A stretch of DNA of 64,000 nucleotides, taken from NCBI RefSeq assembly GCF_030684035.1, contig NZ_JAUXPI010000002.1, positions 1 through 64,000 on the forward strand, in the 5' to 3' direction. This stretch comes from Phaeovulum sp. Lineage in GTDB: Bacteria; Pseudomonadota; Alphaproteobacteria; Rhodobacterales; Rhodobacteraceae. This document shows, piece after piece, positions 1 to 8,079 of this stretch. Numbering within the stretch: position 1 is the first letter of the stretch; every line of letters starts with the position of its first letter. A program made the position numbers and the translations under genes. The notes below the pieces were generated by a model that was not told where the DNA came from, did no database searches, and saw nothing but the letters and a program-made list of their open reading frames with translations.

Positions 1-956
1 GCGGTGCCTTTCCAGACCCGCCCGGTCACAAGCTGGAATGGCCGCGTCTGAATCTCCGCCCCCGCCGGGGCCACCCCGATCACCACCGAAACCCCCCAGC
101 CCCGATGCGTGCATTCCAGCGCTTGCCGCATCACGGTCACATTGCCGGTGCAGTCGAACGAATAATCCGCGCCGCCGATCTGGTCGAGCGGGGTCTTGGT
201 GAGGTTCACGATTTCCGCCACCACATCGCCCACCGCGCGCGGGTTGATGAAATGGGTCATCCCGAAGCGCTCGCCCCAGGCCCGCTTGGCGGGGTTCAGG
301 TCAACCCCGATGATCATGTCGGCACCCGCCAGCCGCAGCCCCTGAATGACGTTGAGCCCGATCCCGCCGAGCCCGAACACCACCGCCTTGGCGCCGATTT
401 CCACCTTGGCGGTGTTGATCACCGCCCCCACCCCGGTCGTGACCCCGCAGCCGATGTAGCAGGCCTTGTCAAAGGGCGCGTCATCCCGGATTTTCGCCAG
501 CGCGATCTCGGGCATCACCGTGTGGTTGGCGAAGGTCGAGCAGCCCATGTAATGCAAGATCGGCGTGCCGTTCAGCATCGAAAACCGGGTAGTGCCGTCG
601 GGCATCAACCCCTTGCCCTGCGTCGCGCGGATCGCGGTGCAAAGGTTGGTCTTGCGCGAAAGGCACGAGGGGCATTCGCGGCACTCGGGCGTGTAAAGCG
701 GTATCACGTGGTCGCCCGGCTTCAGGCTGGTGACACCCGGCCCGCATTCCAGCACCACCCCCGCGCCCTCATGCCCCAGAATCACCGGAAAGGCCCCCTC
801 GGGGTCGGCACCCGAAAGGGTGAATTCGTCGGTGTGGCAGATGCCGGTGGCCTTGATTTCCACCAGAACCTCACCCGCGCGCGGGCCTTCCAGGTTCACC
901 TCCATCACTTGCAGCGGTTTTCCGGGCGCAAGCGCTACAGCAGCACGGGTTCTCAT
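1..956 (-). CDS. Class III alcohol dehydrogenase / S-(hydroxymethyl)glutathione dehydrogenase, 3' end cut off by window
   Basis: Zinc- and NAD-dependent oxidation of S-hydroxymethylglutathione, the cytoplasmic step of formaldehyde detoxification. Reading down from ATG at 956 the protein begins [20 protein letters not shown], then shows the catalytic-zinc region with GHEGAG, the four-cysteine structural zinc loop (CRECPSCLS and the following KTNLC), then [10 protein letters not shown] and the Rossmann motif GLGGIGLNV. About 318 of the usual ~375 residues are present; the C-terminus lies beyond base 1. A strong purine-rich Shine-Dalgarno (GGGGGAGG) lies about 8 nt upstream of the start. It is divergent from the I78 pair and shares a 73-nt intergenic region with it. 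Family assignment is firm; the choice of class III rests on the overall pattern. Confidence 0.93.
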   Translation of the reverse strand, partial: MRTRAAVALAPGKPLQVMEVNLEGPRAGEVLVEIKATGICHTDEFTLSGADPEGAFPVILGHEGAGVVLECGPGVTSLKPGDHVIPLYTPECRECPSCLSRKTNLCTAIRATQGKGLMPDGTTRFSMLNGTPILHYMGCSTFANHTVMPEIALAKIRDDAPFDKACYIGCGVTTGVGAVINTAKVEIGAKAVVFGLGGIGLNVIQGLRLAGADMIIGVDLNPAKRAWGERFGMTHFINPRAVGDVVAEIVNLTKTPLDQIGGADYSFDCTGNVTVMRQALECTHRGWGVSVVIGVAPAGAEIQTRPFQLVTGRVWKGT

Positions 957-968
957 CGGCACAACCTC

Positions 969-1020
969 CCCCTATATTGGGCAAGCTTGGGCGAAAGCTG
1001 ATGGGCGTGCAATATCGGGG
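969..1020. promoter_or_regulatory. Divergent promoter/operator region with nested inverted repeats
   Basis: Between the divergent formaldehyde dehydrogenase gene and the I78 lipoprotein gene, CCCCTATATTG (969-979) is matched by an inverted copy CAATATCGGGG (1010-1020), 10 of 11 positions complementary. Inside it lies a second inverted repeat, AGCTT (984-988) and AAGCT (995-999). Each outer arm contains a -10-like hexamer (TATATT on plus, GATATT on minus), so they could be two face-to-face promoters or the half-sites of an operator. The repeats are seen directly; the function is inferred. Confidence 0.4.
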
Positions 1021-1029
1021 TTGGTTCGG

Positions 1030-1386
1030 ATGACGCGAAAAATGCTTTTTGCTGCGCTGCTGGTTCTTGCGGGTTGCGTTGCGGCACCCGAGGTGCCGCC
1101 GATGGCGCTCTCCAGCGAGCCGGTGACGGTTACGCCGCTGGCCGGGGCGATCGCGGCACCCACCATTGCGGCACCGGGGCTTGAGGCGAAGGAGCCCGAT
1201 CTTTGCCACGCCATCGACTATGTGCCCTACCTGAGCAAACCCGGCGCGGTGATCGAAACGCTAGGTATCACCCGGCCCTATCGGGTGGTGACGTGGCGAG
1301 GCATTGAACCGCAGGAATATGTCGCTGGCCGGATCGTGTTCCGGCTTGATGCGGCGGGCAATATCTTCAACATTGATTGTGGGTGA
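1030..1386 (+). CDS. Lipoprotein with I78-like protease-inhibitor domain
   Basis: 118 residues. The N-terminus is a lipoprotein signal with lipobox LAGC (Cys16), so the product is probably anchored to a membrane facing the periplasm. A Pro/Ala/Val-rich linker (17-55) leads to a C-terminal domain bounded by Cys59 and Cys117, ending in DCG. Its pattern (Cys, YL-K-G, a YRVV segment, RI-F-LD-AGNI and terminal CG) fits the peptidase-inhibitor I78 family, but is more divergent than the copy encoded next door, lacking its IGQPESAL core. The next gene starts 4 nt after the stop, suggesting translational coupling. I78 members are small serine-protease inhibitors; inhibition here is inferred. ATG 1030 is chosen because it directly precedes the signal peptide. 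Confidence 0.75.
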   Translation: MTRKMLFAALLVLAGCVAAPEVPPMALSSEPVTVTPLAGAIAAPTIAAPGLEAKEPDLCHAIDYVPYLSKPGAVIETLGITRPYRVVTWRGIEPQEYVAGRIVFRLDAAGNIFNIDCG

Positions 1387-1390
1387 AAAC

Positions 1391-1678
1391 ATGGACATGC
1401 GAAGGACCACGCTTGCACTGCTGATGGCTCTGGCGCTTGCCGCCCAGCCGGGGCTTGCGCTGACGCCGCCGCTTCCCGGCAGCGACCCCGACCCCTGCAA
1501 CAGCGCCGCGTTCTTGCATCTGATCGGGCAGCCCGAATCGGCGCTGAAGGCGGAAACCATCCCGGACCCGTGGCGGCTGATCCGCTTTGGCGAGTTTGTG
1601 ACGCAGGATTACAGCGAATCCCGGCTCAACGTGCAGCTTGACGTCGAAGGGCGGATCGAGCGTCTAAGCTGCGGCTGA
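1391..1678 (+). CDS. Secreted I78-family peptidase inhibitor
   Basis: 95 residues with a Sec-type signal peptide (1-24, ending ALA) and no lipobox, so it should be released into the periplasm or outside. The mature part has the I78 signature: Cys36, the core HLIGQPESAL, RLIRFGEFVTQDY, SRLNVQLD, RIERLSCG, with Cys36 and Cys94 likely forming the disulfide. Family members bind serine proteases through the exposed loop. It lies 4 nt after the lipoprotein inhibitor gene and shares its transcript; the two look like an old tandem duplication with different destinations. ATG 1397 is a possible alternative start, two codons downstream. A terminator follows at 1694. Confidence 0.85.
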   Translation: MDMRRTTLALLMALALAAQPGLALTPPLPGSDPDPCNSAAFLHLIGQPESALKAETIPDPWRLIRFGEFVTQDYSESRLNVQLDVEGRIERLSCG

Positions 1679-1693
1679 GGCCCGCGAAACGCG

Positions 1694-1721
1694 AAGGCCC
1701 CGCCGTTTCGGGCGGGGTCTT
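1694..1721 (+). terminator. Stem-loop terminator after the I78 pair
   Basis: An 11-bp stem (1694-1704 with 1711-1721, one G-T pair) closes a 6-nt loop, 15 nt after the stop codon of the second inhibitor gene. The run of T after it is short. The remaining 1722-1918 stretch shows no gene I can support. Confidence 0.6.
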
Positions 1722-1918
1722 GCGGGCGGAAGGTCGCCCCGGCGGTGCGAACTGGGTGGGGGCTGTTTGCACACCGCCGGGGTTTAGCGTTTTCCGCTGC
1801 CCTTGTTTTGCCCCCTGATCGCGGCAAACGCGCGCTGATGGCGTGAAAACCGCAGGGTCTTTTTGTGGCATAATTGCGGCGCTTGCCTGATGCCGCCGGG
1901 TTGTGCCAGCATGTCGGC

Positions 1919-2260
1919 ATGACGCTGCAACCGCCGATCCCCTTGCAGGCCGCGCTGCCCGAACTTGTGGCCTTTGGCCGCGCCGAACTGGGGCCGATCC
2001 TGCAGCTTTATGGGCGGATGGTTGCGGCGGGCGAATGGCGCGATTACGCGCTGGTATTCATGCCCGAGGTCGCGGTGTTTTCGGTGTTCCGCAGGGCCAG
2101 CGAAAGCCCGCTCTACCGTATTGAAAAGCGCCCGCGCCAGCGGGCGAGGCAGGGGCAGTACGCGGTGTTCGGTGCCGCGGGGCAGGTGATGAGGCGGGGA
2201 GAAGATCTGGCGGCGGTGCTGCGCGTGCTGGAACGCAAGCTGATCCGGGCGGTAGGTTAA
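1919..2260 (+). CDS. DUF2794 domain-containing protein
   Basis: 113 residues, small soluble protein. The family-typical block is clear: WRDYAL, AVFSVFRRASESPLYRIEKRP, then a Gln/Tyr segment, a Gly/Arg turn and a C-terminal helix LAAVLRVLERKL. DUF2794 proteins are widespread in alphaproteobacteria and have no known function. ATG 1919 gives the expected family length; an upstream in-frame start at 1874 would add 15 residues that do not look like the family. It converges on the NlpC/P60 gene with a 4-nt overlap of the 3' ends. Confidence 0.85.
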   Translation: MTLQPPIPLQAALPELVAFGRAELGPILQLYGRMVAAGEWRDYALVFMPEVAVFSVFRRASESPLYRIEKRPRQRARQGQYAVFGAAGQVMRRGEDLAAVLRVLERKLIRAVG

Positions 2261-3084
2261 AGCCGCTTCAGTGCCTGCAACGGCCCATCGCTGGCGGCAA
2301 TGCGCGCAAGGCATGGGGTGATGCCCTCATAGGCAACGCTCATGCTTGCACCGTTGGCGTGAATCAGCACGGCATCGGAAACCGCCATTGCCACATGCCC
2401 CGGCCAGAACAGCAAATCGCCCCGGCGCGGCGGCGTTCCCTTGGCCAGCAGGGTGCCAACCGCGTCGCATTGCTGGTCGCTGTCGGCGGGGCAGGGCAAG
2501 CCACAGGCGGACAACGCCGCCTGCACGAGGCCCGAACAGTCGATTCCGGCGCGGCTGTTGCCGCCCCAGAGGTAGGGGGTGCCCAGAAGGCTCTCGGCCA
2601 CTGCGACCGGGTCTTGCGCCCAGTCGCCGATTTCCCGCAGATGCATGCGCGGAATGAAACCGCCATCGGCGGTTTCGGCAAACTTGCCGGTCTCTCCCAC
2701 CACCCGAACCCGCGCCCCAAGCGAAAGTGCCGCGGTTTCGCGCTGTTTCACCTGCGGTTCCGGGTAAAGGTGGCTTGCGGGCGCAGCCACCCAATGCGTC
2801 GGCTCCTGTGGTTGCGCCAGCGCCGCCTCGGCCACCCAGCCGCAATAGCCATCGGCCGCTGCCTGCATGAAAGCGGCCCCATCGCGCCGCTCGAACACGT
2901 TCAGCGCCGCACCCAGCAGCAACTGCCGCTCGCGTTTGCCAAAGGGGCTGGCGCAAAGATCGGCCAGCGGCACCCCAAGCCGCGCCCCGGAACCCTCGGT
3001 GAAGCTTTCCGCTTCGACTTTCCCGCGCAGCGACACATGCGCGACGCGGCCCGAAAACGGCAGGGTGCGGCGGTCGCCGGTCAT
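2257..3084 (-). CDS. C40-family (NlpC/P60) peptidoglycan endopeptidase
   Basis: 275 residues. An N-terminal SH3b-like region (about 30-150) is followed by an NlpC/P60 domain (about 160-270) with Cys183 in DCSG, His230 in WPGHVAM and His242 in IHANG, the expected Cys-His-His set. The fold cleaves peptide cross-links or stems in murein, or recycles murein peptides. There is no signal peptide, so it may work in the cytoplasm on imported muropeptides, which fits its neighbour. Its ATG overlaps the TGA of the upstream aminopeptidase gene (ATGA), so the two are translated together. Confidence 0.9.
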   Translation of the reverse strand: MTGDRRTLPFSGRVAHVSLRGKVEAESFTEGSGARLGVPLADLCASPFGKRERQLLLGAALNVFERRDGAAFMQAAADGYCGWVAEAALAQPQEPTHWVAAPASHLYPEPQVKQRETAALSLGARVRVVGETGKFAETADGGFIPRMHLREIGDWAQDPVAVAESLLGTPYLWGGNSRAGIDCSGLVQAALSACGLPCPADSDQQCDAVGTLLAKGTPPRRGDLLFWPGHVAMAVSDAVLIHANGASMSVAYEGITPCLARIAASDGPLQALKRL

Positions 3085-4466
3085 AGCCCGAAAACCTCGG
3101 GCAGGGCATCCAGAATGGCGCGCGCCCCCTGTCCCACCGCTCCTTTCGGGCGGGCGGGGGCGGCAACCGGCTGCCAGCCGTAAATATCGAAATGCACGAA
3201 TCGCGGTGTGGCGGTGACGAACCGGCGCAAAAACAGCGCCGCCGTGACCGAGCCTGCCATGCCGCCCGAAGGTGCATTGTCGAGGTCGGCAATGCCGGGT
3301 TCGATCTGGCCCTCATAGGGGGTCCAGAACGGCATCCGCCAGAGCGGATCGGCCACTCTCGACGACGCTCTGGAAAGCGCTGCGGCAAGCGGTTCGTCGT
3401 CGGTGTAGAAGGGCGGCACATCCGGCCCCAGCGCAACCCGGGCGGCACCGGTCAGCGTTGCCATGCACAGCAGCAGGTCCGGGGCCTCTTCATCGGCCAG
3501 TGCGAGCGCATCGGCCAGCACCAGCCGCCCCTCGGCATCGGTGTTGTTGACCTCGACGGTCAGGCCCTTGCGACTGGTCAGAATATCCTGCGGCCGAAAG
3601 GCATTGCCGGAAACCGCGTTTTCAACTGCAGGCACCAGCACCCGCAGCCGGATCGGCAGGCCGAGCGCCATGATCATTTCGGCCAGCCCCATCACCGTTG
3701 CGGCCCCGCCCATGTCCTTTTTCATCAGCCCCATACCGGCGGCCGGCTTCAGGTCAAGCCCGCCGGTATCAAAGCACACGCCTTTGCCGACCAGCGTCAG
3801 GCGCGGCCCGGCACTGCCCCAGCGCAAGTCCAGAAGGCGCGGCGCGCGTGGGCTGGCACGGCCCACCGCGTGAATCATCGGCAGACCTCCGGTCAGCAGC
3901 GCCTCGCCCGCCACCACGCTTGTGCTGGCACCGTGGCGCGCCGCAAGCGCGGTGAAGGCCGCCTCCAGTTCGTCCGGGCCCATGTCCGACGCCGGGGTGT
4001 TGATCAGATCCCGGGTCAGTGCCTCGCCCGCAGCAATCGCTTCCAGCCGCGCGGCATTCACACCGGCTGGGCATTTCAGCGTGGCTTTGGGCGGCGTTGC
4101 GGCCTTGTAGCGGCCAAAGCGGTAGCCCGAAAGCAGCCAGCCAAGCGCTGCCTCCTCGGCTTCCTGCAGCGCAAGCGCGCCGTCAAGGTGCCAGGCACCG
4201 GCGGGCAGCGCCTCGGCGGCGGTGGCGAGGTGAAAGCGCCCGCGCGCCCGCGCCGCCGGGGTGCCAAGGCCAAAAAGCGCGCCCTGCACCGCGCCAGCCG
4301 CATCGGGCAGCACGCAGCACTGGCCGAGTTTGGCGGCAAAGCCCTGCGCCTCGGCCCAACGGCGGGCGGCATCGGGCAACCGCGCGAGGGCTTCGGCCAA
4401 CCCTGCTTCGGGCACCAGGGTCAGCGGCAGCGAGGGGCCTGCGGGATCGGCAAAGTGAAGCGGCAT
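3081..4466 (-). CDS. M17 leucyl aminopeptidase family protein
   Basis: 461 residues, cytoplasmic two-metal exopeptidase removing N-terminal residues from peptides. The N-terminal domain (1-125) is divergent. The catalytic domain carries the M17 landmarks: VGKGVCFDTGGLDLKP (Lys228 and Asp233 among the metal/catalytic residues), KKDMGGAA (249-256) and NTDAEGRL (308-315). Start ATG 4466. It overlaps the NlpC/P60 gene by 4 nt; an endopeptidase plus an aminopeptidase is consistent with stepwise degradation of cell-wall peptides, which is an inference from context. Confidence 0.93.
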   Translation of the reverse strand: MPLHFADPAGPSLPLTLVPEAGLAEALARLPDAARRWAEAQGFAAKLGQCCVLPDAAGAVQGALFGLGTPAARARGRFHLATAAEALPAGAWHLDGALALQEAEEAALGWLLSGYRFGRYKAATPPKATLKCPAGVNAARLEAIAAGEALTRDLINTPASDMGPDELEAAFTALAARHGASTSVVAGEALLTGGLPMIHAVGRASPRAPRLLDLRWGSAGPRLTLVGKGVCFDTGGLDLKPAAGMGLMKKDMGGAATVMGLAEMIMALGLPIRLRVLVPAVENAVSGNAFRPQDILTSRKGLTVEVNNTDAEGRLVLADALALADEEAPDLLLCMATLTGAARVALGPDVPPFYTDDEPLAAALSRASSRVADPLWRMPFWTPYEGQIEPGIADLDNAPSGGMAGSVTAALFLRRFVTATPRFVHFDIYGWQPVAAPARPKGAVGQGARAILDALPEVFGL

Positions 4467-4534
4467 ATCGGGTATCCTTGATCGGTCGCCGCCAACCTAC
4501 CGCCCTCTGCGCCCCCCGCAAGGGGCATCGAGGG

Positions 4535-4915
4535 CTAAAGGCTGAGGTCCTGCATATCCCAGACCGCAGTCAGCGAGCGGTCGCCGATGCGCACCAGACG
4601 CGCCAGCGTGGCGGCAAGTGCTGCGCCATCACTGCGCCGCGCCGCATCCGCGACATCGCCCGCAACCCGCGCCAGCGACGCCATGCCGATCTGTGTTGCC
4701 AGGCCGCCAAGCCGACTGGCTGCTTCCACCACCGCGCCGAGCGCGCCGCCGCATGCTGCCTGTTGCAGCGCCGCAAGCAGCAGGGCCAGCTCTTCGATCG
4801 CGCGGCACATCACCGCCTCGGCCCCGGTCTCGCCCAGTTCGGCGTAAAGCGCCACCACCCGGTCAGGGTCGAGCCGAACGCCTTCCTGATGGTGCAAAAC
4901 GGATATCACCGCCAC
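4535..4915 (-). CDS. Small all-helical Hpt-like protein lacking the phospho-histidine
   Basis: 126 residues, not recognised with certainty. The C-terminal two thirds are predicted helical and resemble a histidine-phosphotransfer bundle: EAASRLGGLATQIGMASLAR (64-83) aligns with the usual AHSLKGxSxxLGA-type helix, and DGAALAATLARL resembles the following helix. The phospho-accepting His falls on Ser67, and the usual Lys is Gly70. GTG 4915 is chosen because GGAGG precedes it by 8 nt; the longer in-frame candidate (TTG 4942) has no such site. It is divergent from the carbonic anhydrase gene. The Hpt relation is inference from pattern only. Confidence 0.6.
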   Translation of the reverse strand: MAVISVLHHQEGVRLDPDRVVALYAELGETGAEAVMCRAIEELALLLAALQQAACGGALGAVVEAASRLGGLATQIGMASLARVAGDVADAARRSDGAALAATLARLVRIGDRSLTAVWDMQDLSL

Positions 4916-5059
4916 CCCGCCACCCTCCGATAAGGCCCCCAAGCCCAGGCCGAACCTGCGCCGGGGGCGTCAAGAAAAGGTTGCGGGCTGGCGGAAAAAC
5001 CGCTCGAATTTTCGGCGCTTGCGAGCTATTGGCGGTAACGCAGCTGAGGAGATGCCCCG

Positions 5060-5710
5060 ATGATGGACCATGTGCGGCCGCTGCCCTCGTATCTTGTGCA
5101 GCGCTTTCACGGCTGGCGGGCCACCACCTATGCGGAAAATGGTGCCTGGTATCGCCGCCTGGCCGAAGATGGCCAACGCCCGCGCGCCATGGTGATTTCG
5201 TGCTGCGACAGCCGCGTGCATGTGACCTCGATCTTCGGTGCTGATCAGGGTGAGTTCTTCATTCACCGCAACATTGCAAACCTCGTGCCGCCCTATGCGC
5301 CCGATGGCGACCACCACGGCACCTCGGCGGCGGTCGAATATGCGGTGACCACGCTCAAGGTCGCGCATCTGATCGTGCTAGGCCATTCGCAATGCGGCGG
5401 CGTGCTGGGCTGCCACGCGATGTGCACCGGGAAGGCCCCGGAACTGGAGCGGGAAACCTCGTTTGTCGGCAAATGGCTTGGCATCCTGCGCCCGGGATTC
5501 GAGCGCGTGGCCGGGGTGCCGGAGGCCGAGCGGATCACCGCGCTGGAACGCGAGTCGGTGATCATCAGCCTGGAAAACCTGATGACATTCCCATTCGTGA
5601 AAACCGCGCTTGCGGGCGGGCAGATGACCCTGCACGGGCTCTGGACCGATATCGGCGAAGGCAGGCTTTTGCAATATGATGCCGCCGCCCGAGGTTTCGT
5701 GCCGCTCTGA
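5060..5710 (+). CDS. Beta-class carbonic anhydrase
   Basis: 216 residues, cytoplasmic zinc enzyme interconverting CO2 and bicarbonate. Zinc ligands and active-site pair are visible: Cys48-x-Asp50-Ser-Arg52 in ISCCDSR, His109 and Cys112 in LGHSQCGG. A GAGGAG ribosome-binding site precedes ATG 5060; a second ATG follows immediately and would remove only one residue. The length is normal for the family. Likely role is bicarbonate supply for carboxylases. Confidence 0.95.
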   Translation: MMDHVRPLPSYLVQRFHGWRATTYAENGAWYRRLAEDGQRPRAMVISCCDSRVHVTSIFGADQGEFFIHRNIANLVPPYAPDGDHHGTSAAVEYAVTTLKVAHLIVLGHSQCGGVLGCHAMCTGKAPELERETSFVGKWLGILRPGFERVAGVPEAERITALERESVIISLENLMTFPFVKTALAGGQMTLHGLWTDIGEGRLLQYDAAARGFVPL

Positions 5711-5758
5711 GCCGGAAGTTTTAACCACGGTTTAAGGGCTGGCTGCCAAGCTTGCGGC

Positions 5759-6184
5759 ATGACCCAGCACCGGCTCGTCTCGCTCCGCCTGCCCGACAAC
5801 GTGATTGACGCGCTTGATCGTGCGGCGCGGATGCAGGGGCGCAGCCCTGCCGATGTCGTGCGTGCGTTGCTGGAAGCTGCGCTGTCGGCCGCGCCACTGC
5901 CCGAGCGTATGAGAGGCGGCAGTCTTGCGCTGGTGCTGGCGGCACTTGGCGCGGCGCGCGGCTGGCTCGATCTGCAAACCCGGCTGCGCATGGCGGGCTT
6001 CGTGTTGCGCCTTTCAGAGGCGGGTGTGCTGACGCTCAATTCCTGGCCCGCCAACCGCGCCCTGATGCCGATCGAGGCGCTGGGGACCAGCCTGCCCGCG
6101 CTTTGCATCCGTTTTCGCGCGCCCTTCCCGGGTGCGGTGCCCGCGCGCGCCACCTCCACGCGGCCCACAGGCAAGGTCGCCTGA
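5759..6184 (+). CDS. Hypothetical protein with ribbon-helix-helix-like N-terminus
   Basis: 141 residues. Residues 1-45 (RLVSLRLPDNVIDALDRAAR, then GRSPADVVRALLEAAL) fit a ribbon-helix-helix DNA-binding fold: a beta strand with alternating residues followed by two helices. The remaining ~95 residues are Ala/Leu-rich with a few Trp and are not recognised; the last 20 are Pro/Ala/Thr-rich and probably disordered. It follows the carbonic anhydrase gene on the same strand by 48 nt and could be cotranscribed. It may be a small regulator, but the N-terminal call is by pattern only. Confidence 0.6.
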   Translation: MTQHRLVSLRLPDNVIDALDRAARMQGRSPADVVRALLEAALSAAPLPERMRGGSLALVLAALGAARGWLDLQTRLRMAGFVLRLSEAGVLTLNSWPANRALMPIEALGTSLPALCIRFRAPFPGAVPARATSTRPTGKVA

Positions 6185-6200
6185 GTGCTGCGGCAAGGCT

Positions 6201-6228
6201 AAGCGGCGGGGCAGTGCGCCCGCCGCTT
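6201..6228. terminator. Bidirectional stem-loop between convergent genes
   Basis: A perfect 10-bp stem (AAGCGGCGGG 6201-6210, CCCGCCGCTT 6219-6228) with an 8-nt loop lies between the convergent ends of the ribbon-helix-helix gene and the DUF4139 gene. There is no real T tract on either side. Confidence 0.5.
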
Positions 6229-6267
6229 CAAGTTCATCCCGCAGCGGGCCTTGCGCTGGCCGCTACC

Positions 6268-7896
6268 CTAGCGCAGCACCTGATCGATTGGCCAACTGAT
6301 TGTGGATTCGAGCCGGATCGTCTGGGTTTTCCCCGGTGCCAGGGTCGATTGCCACGCCAGCACACCGCGCTTGCCGTCAAGATCGGTGAAGGTCGCGGCG
6401 GGGGTGGCCTTGTAGGTTATCACCAGATCTTCCTGTTCCGAATAGGGCACCCGGTCGAGCACGCGCAGCGCCCAGGCCTCTTCGGTCAGGTTCTCGATCG
6501 TCAGCACCGCGGTTTCGTTCTGCTGATTGGTCTTGGAGATCAGACCCCGGTCGCCTTCGGTCTTGGTGGGAACGGTGCGGGTCAGCACGAGCCCGTCGAT
6601 CGGGCCAAATCCCAGCCGCAGGTCGGCCCCGGCGGCGGTCAGCGGCAGGTTGGCAAGCCCGACCATCGCGCCATCGAGGTATAGCGTCGCCTCGCCCGGC
6701 AGCAGCACCTGGCCGCTGTCGTTCAGCGCCTTGGCGACAAGAAAGGCGGTTTCGTCAAGCAGCGGCACCGCCTCGGCGACCACCTCGGGGGCAAGCGTCA
6801 GCGTATCAAGCCTGAGCCGCAGCGCATCGACCCCGTCGCGGATATCGACCGGCGCGCCATAGCGGTAGGTCACCGTGGCCCCCATCATCTCCAGCGCGGC
6901 GGTTTCGACCACCGGCGAAGGTTCCTCGGCGTAGCTATCGAAAAGCCCTTTCGCTTCAAAACGCGGGGCCGACAGTGCAACCATCGGCGGCTCTGGCGGG
7001 CCAATGCGGCGCAGCCAGGCGTTGACCCGCGAGGGTTCGGACTGGTCCGAGGGCCGCGCGGTGGAAAGCACAAGGTCAACCCCGCGCCAGTCCTCGCCCG
7101 AGTATTGCGACACCAGCACCCCACGCTCCAGCGACAGCGAGGGCTTGGCAGCGCCAACCCGGGTCAGCCGCAAATCGTAAACCGGTTGCCAGTTGGCGGC
7201 ATCGGTAAAGGTGGTGATCTCGACCGTGCCGGTGCCGCTGGTGCCGATCTCGACCGCCGCCACCAGTGCCGCAAAGTCCTCGCCGCTGTCGGTCAGTGCG
7301 GCAAGCGCCTGGCGGGCGTCGTCCAATGCATCGAGGTCGGCAATGGCGGCGCGCTCGGCTTCCATCGCCTCCTGATCGGCGGCAAAGGCGGCCTGCGAGG
7401 CGGCAAGCACCTCTTCGGCAACCATCCGTGACAGCGCGCGCAGGTCTTCGGCGGTGCTGCCTTCGCCCTGACCAAGCTTCGACAGGAAGGCGACCTGCCG
7501 GTTGGCGGCATCGACCCTGAGCCGGATCGCGGCAATCGCCGCCTCGTTGTCGCGCACCACGCCTTCAAGCCGTTCGACCTCGGCTTCAGCGGCGGCAATC
7601 GCCGGGTCTGGGGTGGTCTCGGTCACTGGCAGGCGGTCATATTGCAGGTTCACCGCGCCAATCGATATGCCCTCCCCGGCCACCCGCAGGCTGCCCGAAT
7701 CGGTATCGAGCGGCAGATCGGGTACGATCAGCTCATGCACGCCGGCGGGTGCCGAAAGCTCGACGATGCGCACCACGCTCGCCCCCCAGGGGTAAAGCGT
7801 TACCCGCGCCACCCGCGATGATGTGATGAGCGTGTCGGCGAAAAGTGCGGTGGGGGCTGTGGTGCAAAGAACAAGGGCAAGGGTCAGGCTGCGCAT
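6268..7896 (-). CDS. DUF4140/DUF4139 (mucoidy inhibitor MuiA-like) periplasmic protein
   Basis: 542 residues with a cleavable signal peptide (LVLCTTAPTALFA). The N-terminal domain begins with SRVARVTLYPWGASVVRIVE, the beta-rich DUF4140 pattern. A helical, coiled-coil-like segment (about 95-200, rich in Ala/Glu/Arg) leads to the C-terminal DUF4139 beta domain ending in TISWPIDQVLR. Family members are exported beta-sandwich proteins of unknown biochemical activity; the MuiA name comes from a mucoidy phenotype and should not be read as a function here. ATG 7896 is the only start giving the signal peptide. Confidence 0.85.
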   Translation of the reverse strand: MRSLTLALVLCTTAPTALFADTLITSSRVARVTLYPWGASVVRIVELSAPAGVHELIVPDLPLDTDSGSLRVAGEGISIGAVNLQYDRLPVTETTPDPAIAAAEAEVERLEGVVRDNEAAIAAIRLRVDAANRQVAFLSKLGQGEGSTAEDLRALSRMVAEEVLAASQAAFAADQEAMEAERAAIADLDALDDARQALAALTDSGEDFAALVAAVEIGTSGTGTVEITTFTDAANWQPVYDLRLTRVGAAKPSLSLERGVLVSQYSGEDWRGVDLVLSTARPSDQSEPSRVNAWLRRIGPPEPPMVALSAPRFEAKGLFDSYAEEPSPVVETAALEMMGATVTYRYGAPVDIRDGVDALRLRLDTLTLAPEVVAEAVPLLDETAFLVAKALNDSGQVLLPGEATLYLDGAMVGLANLPLTAAGADLRLGFGPIDGLVLTRTVPTKTEGDRGLISKTNQQNETAVLTIENLTEEAWALRVLDRVPYSEQEDLVITYKATPAATFTDLDGKRGVLAWQSTLAPGKTQTIRLESTISWPIDQVLR

Positions 7897-8018
7897 GCGG
7901 CTCTCCTGTGAAAAAACACAGGCGAATTGTCCGCTTGCGCGCGCGATAGCACAAGCCCCTTGCCCGCTTGCGGCAGATTGCCGCGCCTGGAACCCGCGGG
8001 AAACTGCTGCCCGGAACC

Positions 8019-8049
8019 AAAAAGGCCGTGCCGTTTCCCGGCAAGGCCT
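8019..8049 (-). terminator. Intrinsic terminator of asd
   Basis: Read on the minus strand, about 30 nt after the asd stop codon: AGGCC-T-TGCCG, loop GGAAA, CGGCA-C-GGCCT, then five T. The stem has one central mismatch. This is a good rho-independent terminator. The rest of 7897-8079 shows no gene. Confidence 0.75.
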
Positions 8050-8079
8050 CTTCGGGTGGTGGTGTCGCTTCGGCCCGGA

